Counted from the stretch's first letter, positions 19,901 through 30,925 are shown. The stretch: DNA of 64,000 nt from Pseudomonas sp. R28(2017) (GCF_002112505.1 NZ_NEHW01000001.1:62001-126000), one strand, 5' to 3'. Translations and numbers: made by a program. Notes: generated by a model not told the origin, from the sequence alone.

Positions 19901-20437
19901 TTCGCGGCGGCGCTCCTTGTACTTGGAGATGCCGGCCGCCTCTTCGATGAAGTTGCGCAGCTCTTCGGGCTTGGCCTCGATCAGCTTGGAGATCATGCCC
20001 TGCTCGATGATCGAGTAGCTGCGCGGGCCCAGGCCGGTGCCGAGGAAGATGTCGGTAATGTCCCGGCGGCGGCACTTGGTGCCGTTCAGGTAGTAGCTGT
20101 TCTGCCCGTCGCGGGTGACCTTGCGGCGGATGGAAATCTCGGCGTAGGCGGCATACTCGCCGAGCAAGGTGGTTTCGCTGTTGTCGAACACCAGCTCGAT
20201 GCTCGCCTGGCTCACCGGCTTGCGGCTGGTGGAGCCGTTGAAGATGACATCGGTCATCGACTCGCCGCGCAGGTTTTTCGCTGAACTTTCGCCCATCACC
20301 CAGCGCACCGCATCGATGATGTTGGACTTGCCGCAGCCGTTGGGGCCGACCACGGCCGCCATGTTGCTGGGGAAGTTGACCGTGGTCGGGTCGACGAACG
20401 ACTTGAACCCGGCCAGGCGAATGCACTTCAGGCGCAT
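16949..20437 (-). CDS. smc: Chromosome segregation ATPase SMC
   Basis: A 1162-residue SMC protein. The Walker A motif GPNGCGKS is at 31-38. Two long coiled-coil arms, rich in Gln, Glu, Leu and Arg, flank a hinge near residues 500-650. The C-terminal ABC signature LLSGGEKALTALAL and Walker B FCMLDEVDAPLDDANV complete the ATPase head. It forms the condensin complex with ScpA and ScpB. The start is three bases from the stop of the upstream GntR gene, so the two are probably co-transcribed. Confidence 0.97.
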   Translation of the reverse strand: MRLKCIRLAGFKSFVDPTTVNFPSNMAAVVGPNGCGKSNIIDAVRWVMGESSAKNLRGESMTDVIFNGSTSRKPVSQASIELVFDNSETTLLGEYAAYAEISIRRKVTRDGQNSYYLNGTKCRRRDITDIFLGTGLGPRSYSIIEQGMISKLIEAKPEELRNFIEEAAGISKYKERRRETESRIRRTQENLARLTDLREELERQLERLHRQAQAAEKYREYKAQERQLKARLSALRWRDLDERVRQREAVIGDQDVAHEALVAEQRNADASIERLRDGHHELSERFNQVQGRFYSVAGDIARVEQSIQHGQQRLRQLQDDFKEAERTRQETESHLGHDRTLLATLGEELAMLEPEQEMTLAAAEEAAATLEEAEMGMHGWQEQWDGFNTRSAEPRRQAEVQQARLQQLEASLERLAERQRKLVEEGEQLGVDPQDASLLELSEQLAGSEMLLEELQLSEEQVVERLESVREQLQQATQAQQQQQGDLQRLGGRLASLEALQQAALEPGAGAADWLREQGLEQRPRLAEGLRVEPGWELAVETVLGADLQAVLLDDFAGLDFNGLEQGELRLLLSVAGSQRQPGSLLDKVEGRIDLAPWLGRVQPVEDLSEALARRATLGEGQSLVSRDGYWVGRHFLRVSRGGEAQGGVLARGQEIDRLGQEQLELEAALEQLEQQLQVIREQQLELEEQREQLRRRTQEESRQHGELKASLSAGRARAEQVELRRRRLQEELAELQEQRALEQEQLGEARLVLQDALDLMAQDTEQREQLMARRDTLREGLDRIRQEARQHKDHAHQLAVRLGSLRAQHDSTRQALERLEQQAARLSERQEQLSLNLEEGEAPLEELRLKLEELLERRMSVDEEMRLARLHMDEADRALRDAEKRRTQAEQQAQLLRGQLEQMRLENQGLDIRRKTLQEQLLADGYDLQGVLATVEADASEQGTEQELEQIEGRIQRLGAINLAAIEEYEQQSERKRYLDAQDADLVEALETLENVIRKIDKETRNRFKDTFDQINAGLQALFPKVFGGGSAYLELTGEDLLDTGVTIMARPPGKKNSTIHLLSGGEKALTALALVFAIFKLNPAPFCMLDEVDAPLDDANVGRYARLVKEMSESVQFIYITHNKIAMEMADQLMGVTMHEPGCSRLVAVDVEEALAMVDA

Positions 20438-20440
20438 CGG

Positions 20441-21100
20441 TCAGCCCCGGGCCAGCGCCGCCAGCACCAGTTCGCAGCTGCGCTGGCCATAGGCGGTGAG
20501 CACCTCGCGAATGCGCGGCAGGTCACGGGCAACCACGGCTTCGAGCAGGCGGGCGAACAGGTCGAGGTAGTCGTCCATGTTGGCCTGGCGCTGGTCCAGG
20601 GCCAGGTAGTAGGCACGGCTCATGGCCGGCTGCAGGTTTTCCACGGTTTCCTGCAGGTAAGGGTTGTCGGCGAAGCGATAGGCGGCGCGCATCACCGCGA
20701 AACTCTCGGCGACGAACACCTTGATGTCCTGCTGCTCACGGGCCTGGCGCAGGCGCTGCTGGATGTCCAGAAACGGGCGCAGGTCGCCCTCGGTGCGCCA
20801 TTTCTGCGCCACCGCATTGCCCAGCAGGATGTAGAACTCGCTCATCAGGGTGCACAGGCTGCGCACGCTGCGCTCGTCCAGTTCGGTGACATGGGCGCCA
20901 CGTCGCGGCAGGATCGCTACCAGATGGCGACGTTCGAGGATCAACAACGCTTCGCGCACCGAGCCGCGGCTGACACTGAGGGCCTGGGTGACCTTCTGCT
21001 CCTGGATCCGCTCACCGGGCGCAAGTTCGCCGCGAATGATGCGTTCGGCCAGGTAGTCGGCAATCTGCTCGGAGAGGCTGTCCGGCGCCTTGAACGTCAT
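20441..21100 (-). CDS. GntR-family regulator with FCD domain, divergent from xdhA
   Basis: A 219-residue regulator. The N-terminal winged helix-turn-helix includes LAPGERIQEQKVTQALSVSRGSVREAL, typical of the FadR subgroup, followed by an all-helical FCD ligand-binding domain. It is divergent from xdhABC and likely controls xanthine dehydrogenase expression, by position. It also leads directly into smc, three bases downstream. A palindrome at 21278-21293 in the divergent region might be its operator or that of the RutR-like regulator at 44716. Confidence 0.88.
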   Translation of the reverse strand: MTFKAPDSLSEQIADYLAERIIRGELAPGERIQEQKVTQALSVSRGSVREALLILERRHLVAILPRRGAHVTELDERSVRSLCTLMSEFYILLGNAVAQKWRTEGDLRPFLDIQQRLRQAREQQDIKVFVAESFAVMRAAYRFADNPYLQETVENLQPAMSRAYYLALDQRQANMDDYLDLFARLLEAVVARDLPRIREVLTAYGQRSCELVLAALARG

Positions 21101-21277
21101 GGTTTTCCTTCAAAATCATTGAACTGGGCACAAGGGAGCGATTGTAGCGCACTTGCCCGGCGCTCGCGCAGAGGGGCGCGGCGCTTTATTTGGCCTGCCA
21201 GCAAGCCTGCCAGGCGGCGCGATCTATGCTTGTGATATGGGTACTGCGTTCGGCTGGGCGCCGACACGGGCAATTTC

Positions 21278-21293
21278 CTGACCTTTGAGTCAG
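21278..21293. promoter_or_regulatory. CTGACC-N4-AGTCAG palindrome before xdhA
   Basis: CTGACCTTTGAGTCAG is an inverted repeat (arms CTGAC/GTCAG) about 75 bases before the xdhA start. It matches the spacing of RutR-type sites (TTGACC-N4-GGTCAA) and recurs before the purine permease at 29302 and the second Tsx gene at 37736. Confidence 0.55.
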
Positions 21294-21367
21294 AAAATTA
21301 TTGACCGCTGCGACAGGTCTGCTTATTGTCCGCCCAACAACAATAAAACCATTGCGAGGCCATCCCC

Positions 21368-22814
<1,447 letters not shown>

Positions 22815-22822
<8 letters not shown>

Positions 22823-25214
22823 CCATCACGTAGCCAAGAGCCAGGCCGAGATGGCCGAACTGTTCAGCCAGGACCTGACCACCGGGGTCGGCCGCAGCGT
22901 CAAGCACGACAGCGCCGACAAGCATGTGTCGGGCGAAGCGCTGTACATCGACGATCGCCTGGAATTCCCCAACCAGCTGCACGTCTATGCGCGCACCGCA
23001 GACCGCGCCCATGCGCGCATCCTGCGCATCGATACCACGCCGTGCTACGCCTTCGAGGGCGTGCGCATCGCCATCACCCACGAAGACATCCCGGGCCTGA
23101 AGGACATCGGCCCGGTGGTCGCCGGCGACCCGCTGCTGGCCATCGACAAGGTCGAGTTCTTCGGCCAGCCGGTGCTCGCCGTGGCGGCCCGCGACCTGGA
23201 TACCGCACGCCGTGCAGCCATGGCCGCCATCGTCGAGTACGAAGACCTGGAGCCGGTGCTGGACGTGGTCGATGCGCTGCGCAAGAAGCACTTCGTGCTC
23301 GACAGCCACACCCACCAGCGCGGCGATTCGGCCGCCGCCCTGGCCAGCGCCCCGCACCGCCTGCAAGGTACCCTGCACATCGGCGGCCAGGAGCACTTCT
23401 ACCTGGAAACCCAGATTTCCTCGGTGATGCCCACCGAGGACGGCGGCATGATCGTCTACTGCTCCACCCAGAACCCCACCGAAGTGCAGAAGCTGGTTGC
23501 CGAAGTGCTCGATGTGCCGATGAACAAGGTGGTACTGGACATGCGCCGCATGGGCGGCGGCTTCGGCGGCAAGGAAACCCAGGCGGCAAGCCCGGCCTGC
23601 CTGTGCGCGGTGGTAGCGCGCCTGACCGGCCAGCCGACCAAGATGCGCCTGCCACGGGTCGAAGACATGACCATGACCGGCAAGCGCCACCCGTTCTACG
23701 TGGAGTACGACGTCGGCTTCGATGACGACGGCCGCCTGCACGGCATCAACCTCGACCTGGCCGGCAACTGCGGCTACTCGCCCGACCTGTCCGGCTCGAT
23801 CGTCGACCGCGCCATGTTCCACTCCGACAATGCCTATTACCTGGGCGATGCCACCGTGCACGGCCACCGCTGCAAGACCAACACCGCCTCCAACACCGCC
23901 TACCGCGGCTTCGGTGGCCCGCAGGGGATGGTCGCCATCGAACAGGTGATGGACCACATCGCCCGCCATCTGGGCCGCGACCCGCTGGCCGTGCGCAAGG
24001 CCAACTATTACGGCAAGACCGAACGCAACGTCACCCACTACTACCAGACCGTCGAGCACAACATGCTCGAGGAAATGACCGCCGAGCTCGAAGCCAGCAG
24101 CGACTACGCCGAGCGCCGCGAGTCGATCCGCCGCTTCAACGCCAACAGCCCGGTGCTGAAGAAGGGCCTGGCACTGACGCCGGTCAAGTTCGGCATTTCG
24201 TTCACCGCCACCTTCCTCAACCAGGCCGGTGCGCTGATCCACATCTACACCGACGGCAGTATCCACCTGAACCACGGCGGCACCGAGATGGGCCAGGGCC
24301 TGAACACCAAGGTGGCACAGGTGGTGGCGCAGGTCTTCCAGGTCGATTTCAGCCGCATCCAGATCACCGCCACCAATACCGACAAGGTGCCCAACACCTC
24401 GCCGACTGCGGCATCCAGCGGTGCCGACCTGAACGGCAAGGCTGCCCAGAATGCCGCCGAAATCCTCAAGAAGCGCCTCACCGAGTTTGCCGCGCGGCAC
24501 TACCAGGTGACCGAAGAAGACGTCGAGTTCCGCAACGGCCATGTGCGCGTACGCGACCAGATCGTCAGCTTCGAGCAGCTGGTGCAGCAGGCCTACTTCG
24601 CCCAGGTATCGCTGTCGACCACCGGTTTCTACCGCACGCCGAAGATCTACTACGACCGCTGCCAGGCGCGCGGCCGGCCGTTCTATTACTTCGCCTTCGG
24701 CGCTGCCTGCGTGGAAGTGATCGTCGACACCCTGACCGGCGAGTACAAGATGCTGCGCGCCGACATCCTGCATGACGTGGGTGACTCGCTGAACCCGGCC
24801 ATCGACATCGGCCAGGTCGAAGGCGGTTTCATCCAGGGCATGGGCTGGCTGACCACCGAAGAGCTGGTGTGGAACGCCAAGGGCAAGCTGATGACCAACG
24901 GCCCGGCCAGCTACAAGATCCCGGCGGTGGCCGACATGCCGCTGGACATGCGGGTAAAGCTGGTGGAGAACCGCAAGAACCCGGAAGACACCGTGTTCCA
25001 TTCCAAGGCCGTGGGCGAGCCGCCGTTCATGCTCGGCATCGCCGCCTGGTGTGCGCTCAAGGACGCCGTGGCCAGCATCGCCGACTACCGCGTGCAGCCG
25101 AACATAGACGCGCCGGCGACACCGGAGCGGGTGTTGTGGGGTTGCGAGCAGATGCGCAAGGCGGTGGCTGCAGCACAGCCTGCCGAGCCAGAACTGGAAC
25201 CCGTCACCCACTGA
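22815..25214 (+). CDS. xdhB: Xanthine dehydrogenase large subunit XdhB (molybdenum)
   Basis: A 799-residue molybdopterin subunit. Cofactor and active-site segments are seen in order: MGGGFGGKETQ near residue 244, AYRGFGGPQG near 362, GTEMGQGLNTK near 490 and the catalytic glutamate in VGEPPFMLGI near 736. It forms the catalytic dimer with XdhA. Translation is coupled through an 8-base overlap. Family length is normal. Confidence 0.97.
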
Positions 25215-25226
25215 CAGCGAGGAACC

Positions 25227-25315
25227 CTGTGGGAGCGGGCTTGCCCGCGAAGAAGGCGACACCGTGAATGGCACCGGCTCTGCCGGTGTTCGCGGGCAAG
25301 CCCGCTCCTACAGAG
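25227..25315. repeat. REP pair, inverted
   Basis: Two REP units face each other between xdhB and xdhC, separated by a CACCGGCTCTGCCGGTG hairpin. The right unit has the CTCCTACAG variant end. Confidence 0.9.
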
Positions 25316-25344
25316 TCTGCGGCGCGACATAGAGAGGTTGCATC

Positions 25345-26190
25345 ATGCACCAATGGATCAACGCCCTCGCCGACCACCAGTCCCGTGGCGAAGCCTGCGT
25401 GCTGGTGACCATCATCGAGGAACGCGGCTCGACCCCGCGCAACGCCGGCTCGAAGATGGTCGTCAGTGCCACCGGCCTGTTCGACACCATCGGCGGCGGC
25501 CATCTGGAGTACAAGGCCCTGCACATCGCCCGGCAGATGCTCGAGGAGCACCGCAGCACCCCGCACCTGGAGCGCTTCAGCCTCGGTGCCAGCCTCGGCC
25601 AGTGCTGCGGCGGCGCCACCGTGCTGCTGTTCGAGCCGATGGCTGCGGTGCAGGCGCAGATCGCCGTGTTCGGCGCGGGCCATGTCGGCCGTGCTCTGGT
25701 ACCCTTGCTCGCCGCGCTGCCCTGCCGGGTGCGCTGGATCGACTCGCGTGAACAGGAATTCCCCGAATTCATCCCCAACGGGGTGAGCAAGATCGTCAGT
25801 GAGGAACCGGTCGACGAAGTCGCAGACCTGCCGCCAGGCAGCTACTGCATCGTCATGACCCACAACCACCAGCTCGACCTGGAACTGACCGCCGCCATTC
25901 TCAAGCGCAACGATTTCACCTGGTTCGGCCTGATCGGTTCGAAGACCAAACGGGTCAAGTTCGAGCACCGCCTGCGCGAGCGCGGCTACGACGATGCCCT
26001 GCTGGCACGCATGCGCTGCCCGATGGGCCTGCCCGAGGTCAAGGGCAAGCTGCCGATCGAGATTGCCGTGTCCATCGCCGGCGAAATCATTGCCACCTAC
26101 AACGCCTGCTTCGGCCAGCACGACGCTGCCGCCAACGCCGGCCCCATTGCCCAGTTGCTGCCGCCCTCCCGGCGCAGCCAAGCCATTTGA
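25345..26190 (+). CDS. xdhC: Xanthine dehydrogenase accessory protein XdhC
   Basis: A 281-residue maturation factor that binds molybdenum cofactor and helps sulfurate and insert it into XdhB. The N-terminal XdhC/CoxI domain includes IEERGSTPRNAGSKM and the conserved cysteine pair in GASLGQCCGG; the C-terminal Rossmann-like domain begins IAVFGAGHVGRAL. A REP pair separates it from xdhB, and guaD follows 10 bases later. Confidence 0.95.
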   Translation: MHQWINALADHQSRGEACVLVTIIEERGSTPRNAGSKMVVSATGLFDTIGGGHLEYKALHIARQMLEEHRSTPHLERFSLGASLGQCCGGATVLLFEPMAAVQAQIAVFGAGHVGRALVPLLAALPCRVRWIDSREQEFPEFIPNGVSKIVSEEPVDEVADLPPGSYCIVMTHNHQLDLELTAAILKRNDFTWFGLIGSKTKRVKFEHRLRERGYDDALLARMRCPMGLPEVKGKLPIEIAVSIAGEIIATYNACFGQHDAAANAGPIAQLLPPSRRSQAI

Positions 26191-26200
26191 CGAGTGTGTT

Positions 26201-27505
26201 ATGACCGTTACCCGCAAAGCCTACCGTGCCGCCATCCTGCACAGCATCGCCGACCCGGCCGAGGTAGGCCTGGACGCTTCCCATGAGTACTTCGAAGACG
26301 GCCTGCTGGTGATCGACGAGGGCCGCATCAGTGCCGTCGGCCCGGCCAGCGAACTGCTGCCGACCCTGGCCGCCGACATCGACGTGGTGCACTACCAGGA
26401 CGCGCTGATCACCCCGGGCTTCATCGACACCCACATCCACTTCCCGCAGACCGGCATGATCGGCTCCTACGGCGAGCAGTTGCTGGATTGGCTGAACACC
26501 TACACCTTCCCCTGCGAGAAGCAGTTTGCCGACAAGGATCACGCCGACAAGGTGGCGAAGATCTTCCTCAAGGAACTGCTGCGCAACGGCACCACCACAG
26601 CCCTGGTGTTCGGCAGCGTGCACCCGCAGTCGGTCAATGCCCTGTTCGAAGAAGCCGAGCGCCTGGACCTGCGGATGATTGCCGGCAAGGTGATGATGGA
26701 CCGCAATGCCCCGGACTACCTGACCGACACCGCCGAGTCCGGCTACACCGAGAGCAAGCAGCTGATCGAGCGCTGGCACGGCAAGGGCCGCCTGCACTAC
26801 GCGGTGACCCCTCGCTTCGCCCCGACCAGCACGCCGGAACAACTGACCCTGGCCGGTCAGCTGCTGAAGGAATACCCAGGGCTGTACATGCACACCCACC
26901 TGTCCGAGAACCTCAAGGAAATCGACTGGGTGAAGGCGCTGTTCCCCGAGCAGAAAGGTTATCTGGACGTCTACGACCACTTCGAGCTGCTCAGCGAGCG
27001 CTCGGTGTTCGCCCACGGCGTGCACCTGTGCGACGACGAATGCCAGCGCCTGGCCGAAACCGGCTCGGCCGTGGCGTTCTGCCCGACCTCCAACCTGTTC
27101 CTCGGCAGCGGCCTGTTCAACTTGCCACAAGCGGAGAAGTTCAAGGTCAACGTGGGCCTGGGTACCGACGTCGGCGCTGGCACCAGCTTCTCGCTGCTCA
27201 ATACCCTGAACGAGGCGTACAAGGTGATGCAGCTACAGGGCGCACGCCTGCACCCTTACAAATCGCTGTATCTGGCCACCCTCGGCGGCGCTCGCGCATT
27301 GCGCCTGGACGACCGCATCGGCAGCCTGCGCCCAGGCAACGATGCCGATTTCGTGGTGCTCGACTACAAGGCCACGCCGCTGCTGGACTACCGCATTCAG
27401 CAGTCCAGCAGCATCGAAGAAACCCTGTTCGTGCTCACCACCTTGGGTGACGACCGCACCGTGCGTGAAACCTACGCCGCCGGGCGTTGCGTGCACCAAC
27501 GCTAA
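26201..27505 (+). CDS. guaD: Guanine deaminase GuaD
   Basis: A 434-residue amidohydrolase that converts guanine to xanthine. Metal ligands are in DTHIHFPQ, and in the later HTHLSEN and FAHGVHL segments; GTDVGAGTS carries the final catalytic aspartate. The ATG at 26201, 10 bases after xdhC, gives the family length. Its TAA shares three bases with the convergent aqpZ stop codon. It feeds xanthine into XdhAB. Confidence 0.96.
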   Translation: MTVTRKAYRAAILHSIADPAEVGLDASHEYFEDGLLVIDEGRISAVGPASELLPTLAADIDVVHYQDALITPGFIDTHIHFPQTGMIGSYGEQLLDWLNTYTFPCEKQFADKDHADKVAKIFLKELLRNGTTTALVFGSVHPQSVNALFEEAERLDLRMIAGKVMMDRNAPDYLTDTAESGYTESKQLIERWHGKGRLHYAVTPRFAPTSTPEQLTLAGQLLKEYPGLYMHTHLSENLKEIDWVKALFPEQKGYLDVYDHFELLSERSVFAHGVHLCDDECQRLAETGSAVAFCPTSNLFLGSGLFNLPQAEKFKVNVGLGTDVGAGTSFSLLNTLNEAYKVMQLQGARLHPYKSLYLATLGGARALRLDDRIGSLRPGNDADFVVLDYKATPLLDYRIQQSSSIEETLFVLTTLGDDRTVRETYAAGRCVHQR

Positions 27506-28194
27506 GGCGCTTTCGCCAGCCCCCGGTACAGCGCGCCGCCGATCGCAGCCCCGATCAGCGGCGCCAGCCAGAACAGCCATAGCTGCTGCAGGGCCCAGCC
27601 ACCGACGAACAGGGCCGGCCCCGTGCTGCGCGCGGGGTTGACCGAGGTATTGGTTACCGGGATCGAGATCAGGTGGATCAGCGTCAGGGCCAGGCCAATG
27701 GCAATCGGCGCAAAGCCTGCCGGGGCACGGGCATCGGTGGCGCCCATGATCACCACCAGGAACATCGCCGTCATCACCACTTCACTGACGAAGCCCGCCC
27801 CCAGCGAATAGCCGCCGGGCGAGTGATCGGCGTAGCCGTTCGAAGCCAGGCCCGCTGACAACTCGAAACCTGCCTTGCCGCTGGCGATGAAGTAGATCAC
27901 GGCAGCAGCCAGGATCGCGCCGATGACTTGGGCGATGACGTAGGGCAGCAGCTCCTTGGCCGGGAAGCGCCCACCTACCACCAGCCCGAACGACACGGCG
28001 GGGTTGAGATGGCAACCGGAGATATGACCGATGGCGAAAGCCATGGTCAGCACGGTGAGGCCGAAGGCGAAAGCGACACCTAGCACGCCTATGCCGACGG
28101 GAGAACTGGCTGCAAGCACGGCACTGCCACAACCACCAAGAACCAACCAGAAGGTGCCGATCAGCTCGGCCCCCATCCGTGTACCCAGAGACAT
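27502..28194 (-). CDS. aqpZ: Aquaporin AqpZ
   Basis: A 230-residue water channel with six membrane helices and two NPA loops: HLNPAVSFG in the first half and [12 protein letters not shown] in the second. The arginine after the second NPA and the narrow-filter residues fit a water-selective channel rather than a glycerol facilitator. MTMSL gives two possible starts, 28200 or 28194; the second matches usual length. It is convergent with guaD and may matter for solute balance during purine and urea metabolism, which is speculative. Confidence 0.93.
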   Translation of the reverse strand: MSLGTRMGAELIGTFWLVLGGCGSAVLAASSPVGIGVLGVAFAFGLTVLTMAFAIGHISGCHLNPAVSFGLVVGGRFPAKELLPYVIAQVIGAILAAAVIYFIASGKAGFELSAGLASNGYADHSPGGYSLGAGFVSEVVMTAMFLVVIMGATDARAPAGFAPIAIGLALTLIHLISIPVTNTSVNPARSTGPALFVGGWALQQLWLFWLAPLIGAAIGGALYRGLAKAP

Positions 28195-28309
28195 GGTCAT
28201 CGACCTTTCCTCAAGTAGTGGAACGCAATGGATGCGCAAGCCCAACTGCTTGATGAAGGTTTGCTCACAAGAATTTAGCAGACGTTTGGCTGTTGGCCAG
28301 TAACAGAAC

Positions 28310-28357
28310 AGGGCCGCTTCGCGCCCCATCGCCGGCGATGGGGCGCGAAGCGGCCCT
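28310..28357. repeat. Perfect 48-bp palindrome
   Basis: Twenty-four bases on each side of 28333/28334 are exactly complementary, with no loop; the centre is CATCGCCGGCGATG. It lies 21 bases after the stop of the GntR gene and about 115 bases before the aqpZ start on the same strand. It is not a REP unit. A role as transcript end is likely, though no T-run follows. Confidence 0.9.
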
Positions 28358-28377
28358 TCAATCACCCAGGCAAACGA

Positions 28378-29133
28378 TCAACCCTTGACGGACGCCTTGG
28401 GCTTTTTCAGCAAGTGCGAGAACACGGCGTGCAGGTCGTCCGAGGCACTTTCGTCGTCCAGGTTCAGCTTGCTGTCGATATGGTCCATGTGATGCATCAT
28501 CAGGCTCACGGCCTGCTCAGCATCGCGCGCCTCGATGGCATCGATCAGTTGCATGTGCTCGTCATAGGAGCAATGCGAACGAGTGCCGCTTTCGTACTGG
28601 GCGATGATCAGCGACGTCTGCGACACCAGGCTGCGCTGGAAGCTGACCAGCGGTGCATTGCCTGCGGCTTCGGCCAGCTTGAGGTGGAATTCGCCAGAAA
28701 GACGGATACCGGCGCCGCGGTCGCCACGGGAGAAGCTGTCGCGCTCCTCGCGCACCATCTGGCGCAGTTCGTTGAGCTGCTCCAGGGTGGCATGCTGCAC
28801 GGCCAGCTCGGTGATGGCACGTTCGACCATGCGCCGCGAGAAGAACACCTGGCGCGCTTCTTCCACCGTCGGGCTGGCCACCACCGCACCACGATTGGGC
28901 CGCAGCAGCACCACGCTTTCATGGGCCAGGCGCGACAGGGCGCGGCGGATGATGGTGCGGCTGACGCCAAAGATCTCGCCCAGCGCTTCCTCGCTCAACT
29001 TGGTGCCCGGCGCCAATCGCTGCTCGAGGATGGCCTCGAAGATATGCGCGTAGACGATGTCGTCCTGGGTACCACTGCGGCCGGCCTTGCCAGTGCGCGC
29101 AGGTTTTTTCAGAGGTTGCAGCTGTTCGTTCAT
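28378..29133 (-). CDS. GntR-family regulator with FCD domain (candidate purine/allantoin regulator)
   Basis: A 251-residue FadR-subgroup regulator. After a lysine-rich N-terminal extension, the winged helix-turn-helix runs at about residues 24-92 (IFEAILEQRLAPGTKLSEE, GVSRTIIRRALSRLAHE). The FCD domain holds likely metal ligands in GEFHLKLAEAAGN, YDEHMQLIDAI and MMHHMDHID. FadR-type operators (TTGTACACAG/A) lie before this gene and before the divergent permease; the same motif recurs before uraH, puuE, gcl and the NCS1 gene. I infer it as their regulator, by site similarity and position only. Confidence 0.88.
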   Translation of the reverse strand: MNEQLQPLKKPARTGKAGRSGTQDDIVYAHIFEAILEQRLAPGTKLSEEALGEIFGVSRTIIRRALSRLAHESVVLLRPNRGAVVASPTVEEARQVFFSRRMVERAITELAVQHATLEQLNELRQMVREERDSFSRGDRGAGIRLSGEFHLKLAEAAGNAPLVSFQRSLVSQTSLIIAQYESGTRSHCSYDEHMQLIDAIEARDAEQAVSLMMHHMDHIDSKLNLDDESASDDLHAVFSHLLKKPKASVKG

Positions 29134-29168
29134 GGGCTCTCGAGGCACGAAGAGAAAGTATGGCGCCA

Positions 29169-29178
29169 TTGTACACAG
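29169..29178. promoter_or_regulatory. FadR/GntR-type operator candidate
   Basis: TTGTACACAG, one base from the TTGTAYACAA consensus, 36 bases before the GntR start. Suggests autoregulation. Confidence 0.45.
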
Positions 29179-29266
29179 GCTGAGGCGATTCCGCAGGGTG
29201 CGTTTTACCTATATAGCCGTTATACGACGCATTGCGCACACAAAACATAAAACATTATTTGCATTC

Positions 29267-29278
29267 TTTGTACACAAA
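29267..29278. promoter_or_regulatory. FadR/GntR-type operator candidate
   Basis: TTTGTACACAAA, containing TTGTACACAA, about 140 bases before the purine permease start. Confidence 0.55.
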
Positions 29279-29301
29279 AGCATAATCCACCGAGCAACTT
29301 C

Positions 29302-29317
29302 TTGACCCGTGAGTCAA
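29302..29317. promoter_or_regulatory. RutR-type palindrome before the purine permease
   Basis: TTGACCCGTGAGTCAA has arms TTGAC/GTCAA around six bases. It is close to the RutR site TTGACC-N4-GGTCAA and nearly the same as sites at 21278 and 37736. Confidence 0.6.
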
Positions 29318-29417
29318 CAAACGCGTCAGACGTCTGCCTTCCCTCGTGGAGCCACCAAGTGCATTGCTCAGGATTCTGGCTCCAACAACAACAAGAAAGA
29401 CTTGAGGAGTACTCGCT

Positions 29418-30767
29418 GTGGAAAGCCGCAAATCCGAAGCCCCTACGCTGGATCTCGCGCCACCGCTCGAAACGAGTTGGCTGGAGCGGATTTTCAAACT
29501 CAAGCAACACGGCAGCACCGTCAAAACCGAACTGATCGCCGGGGTGACCACCTTCATCACCATGGCGTACATCATCTTCGTCAACCCCAACATCATGGCC
29601 GACGCCGGCATCGACCATGGTGCCGCCTTCGTCGCCACCTGCATCGCCGCCGCGCTGGGCTGCCTGCTGATGGGCCTGTACGCCAACTGGCCGGTGGGCC
29701 TGGCGCCGGGCATGGGGCTGAATGCCTTCTTTACCTACACCGTGGTCGGCACCATGGGCTACAACTGGGAAACCGCGCTGGGGGCCGTGTTCGTCTCCGG
29801 CGTACTGTTCATGTTCCTGACCCTGTCACGCGTGCGCGAGTGGTTGCTCAACAGCATCCCGGTGAGCCTGCGCCATGCCATGGGGGCCGGCGTCGGATTG
29901 TTTCTCGGGCTGATCGGCCTGAAGACCGCCGGCATCATCGTCGACAGCCCGGCCACCCTGATCAAGCTGGGTTCGCTGCATGAGCCAGGGCCACTGCTGG
30001 CGGCACTGTGCTTCCTGCTGATCGCCATCCTCAGCTACAAACGCGTGTTCGGTGCGATCCTGATCAGCATCATCGGCGTCACCCTCGCCGGCTGGGGCCT
30101 GGGCCTGGTCAAGTTCGGCGGGGTCATGTCGATGCCGCCGAGCCTGGCACCCACCTGGATGGCCATGGACGTGGCGGGCGTGTTCAACGTCAGCATGATC
30201 AGCGTGGTGCTGGCGTTCCTGTTCGTGCACATGTTCGACACCGCGGGCACTCTGATGGGCGTGGCCCAGCGGGCCAACCTGGTGGCGCCGGACGGGCGTA
30301 TCGAAAACCTGTCGCGGGCATTGAAGGCCGACAGTGCGTCGAGCGTGTTTGGCGCCGTGGTCGGCGTGCCACCGGTTACCAGCTACGTGGAAAGTGCCGC
30401 CGGTGTCGCCGCGGGTGGTCGTACTGGCCTCACAGCCGTGGTAGTGGGCATTCTGTTCGTCGCCGCGATGTTCTTCGCGCCATTGGCCGGGATGATCCCG
30501 GCTTACGCAACCGCCGGCGCGCTCATCTACGTGGCGATGTTGATGATGGGCAGCATGGCGCACATTCATTGGGACGAAGCCACCGACAGCATTCCGGCGA
30601 TCGTCACGGTGATCATGATGCCACTGACCTTCTCGGTCGCCGACGGTATTGCCCTGGGTTTCATCAGCTATGTGGCGTTGAAGGCGGGTACCGGCAAGTA
30701 CAAGGAAATCTCCGCCAGCCTGTGGGTGCTGTGCGCGATCTTCATTGCCAAGTTCGTGTTCCTCTGA
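29418..30767 (+). CDS. AzgA-type purine base permease (NCS2)
   Basis: A 449-residue membrane protein of the AzgA-like branch of nucleobase:cation symporters, related to E. coli adenine and guanine/hypoxanthine permeases. It starts with GTG at 29418 after TGAGGAG. Typical family segments are ELIAGVTTFITMAYIIFVNP, APGMGLNAFFTY and FVHMFDTAGTLMGVA. About twelve to fourteen helices can be drawn. It likely supplies adenine, guanine or hypoxanthine to the purine pathway. A rho-independent terminator follows at 30785. Confidence 0.92.
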   Translation: MESRKSEAPTLDLAPPLETSWLERIFKLKQHGSTVKTELIAGVTTFITMAYIIFVNPNIMADAGIDHGAAFVATCIAAALGCLLMGLYANWPVGLAPGMGLNAFFTYTVVGTMGYNWETALGAVFVSGVLFMFLTLSRVREWLLNSIPVSLRHAMGAGVGLFLGLIGLKTAGIIVDSPATLIKLGSLHEPGPLLAALCFLLIAILSYKRVFGAILISIIGVTLAGWGLGLVKFGGVMSMPPSLAPTWMAMDVAGVFNVSMISVVLAFLFVHMFDTAGTLMGVAQRANLVAPDGRIENLSRALKADSASSVFGAVVGVPPVTSYVESAAGVAAGGRTGLTAVVVGILFVAAMFFAPLAGMIPAYATAGALIYVAMLMMGSMAHIHWDEATDSIPAIVTVIMMPLTFSVADGIALGFISYVALKAGTGKYKEISASLWVLCAIFIAKFVFL

Positions 30768-30784
30768 CCCACACTGCACCCACC

Positions 30785-30812
30785 AAGGGCGCCTCGGCGC
30801 CCTTTCTTTATT
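30785..30812 (+). terminator. Rho-independent terminator of the purine permease
   Basis: Perfect 9-bp stem AAGGGCGCC/GGCGCCCTT with a two-base loop, followed by TCTTTATT. Confidence 0.85.
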
Positions 30813-30824
30813 GCTACAGCCTGT

Positions 30825-30925
30825 ACCGGCCTCTTCGCGGGCGTGCCCGCTCCCACAGGATCACCACAGCCTTCAAAGTCGGTGCCGTACCTGTGGGAGC
30901 GGGCAAGCCCGCGAAGAGGCTGGTG
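30825..30925. repeat. REP pair, inverted
   Basis: Two REP units with flanks CCGGCCTCTTCGCGG and inverse face each other between the convergent permease and uraH. Confidence 0.9.

Larger units (their letters stand above)
29134..29417. promoter_or_regulatory. Divergent control region between GntR gene and purine permease
   Basis: An AT-rich spacer of 284 bases. It holds TTGTACACAG at 29169-29178 near the GntR start, TTTGTACACAAA at 29267-29278, and the RutR-type palindrome TTGACCCGTGAGTCAA at 29302-29317. No further gene is seen. Confidence 0.6.

Noticed and set aside
17675..20284. 869-residue open frame on the plus strand across smc
   Set aside because: Antisense to smc, whose coiled-coil codons give a Leu/Gln-rich mirror translation. 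No ribosome site or domain.
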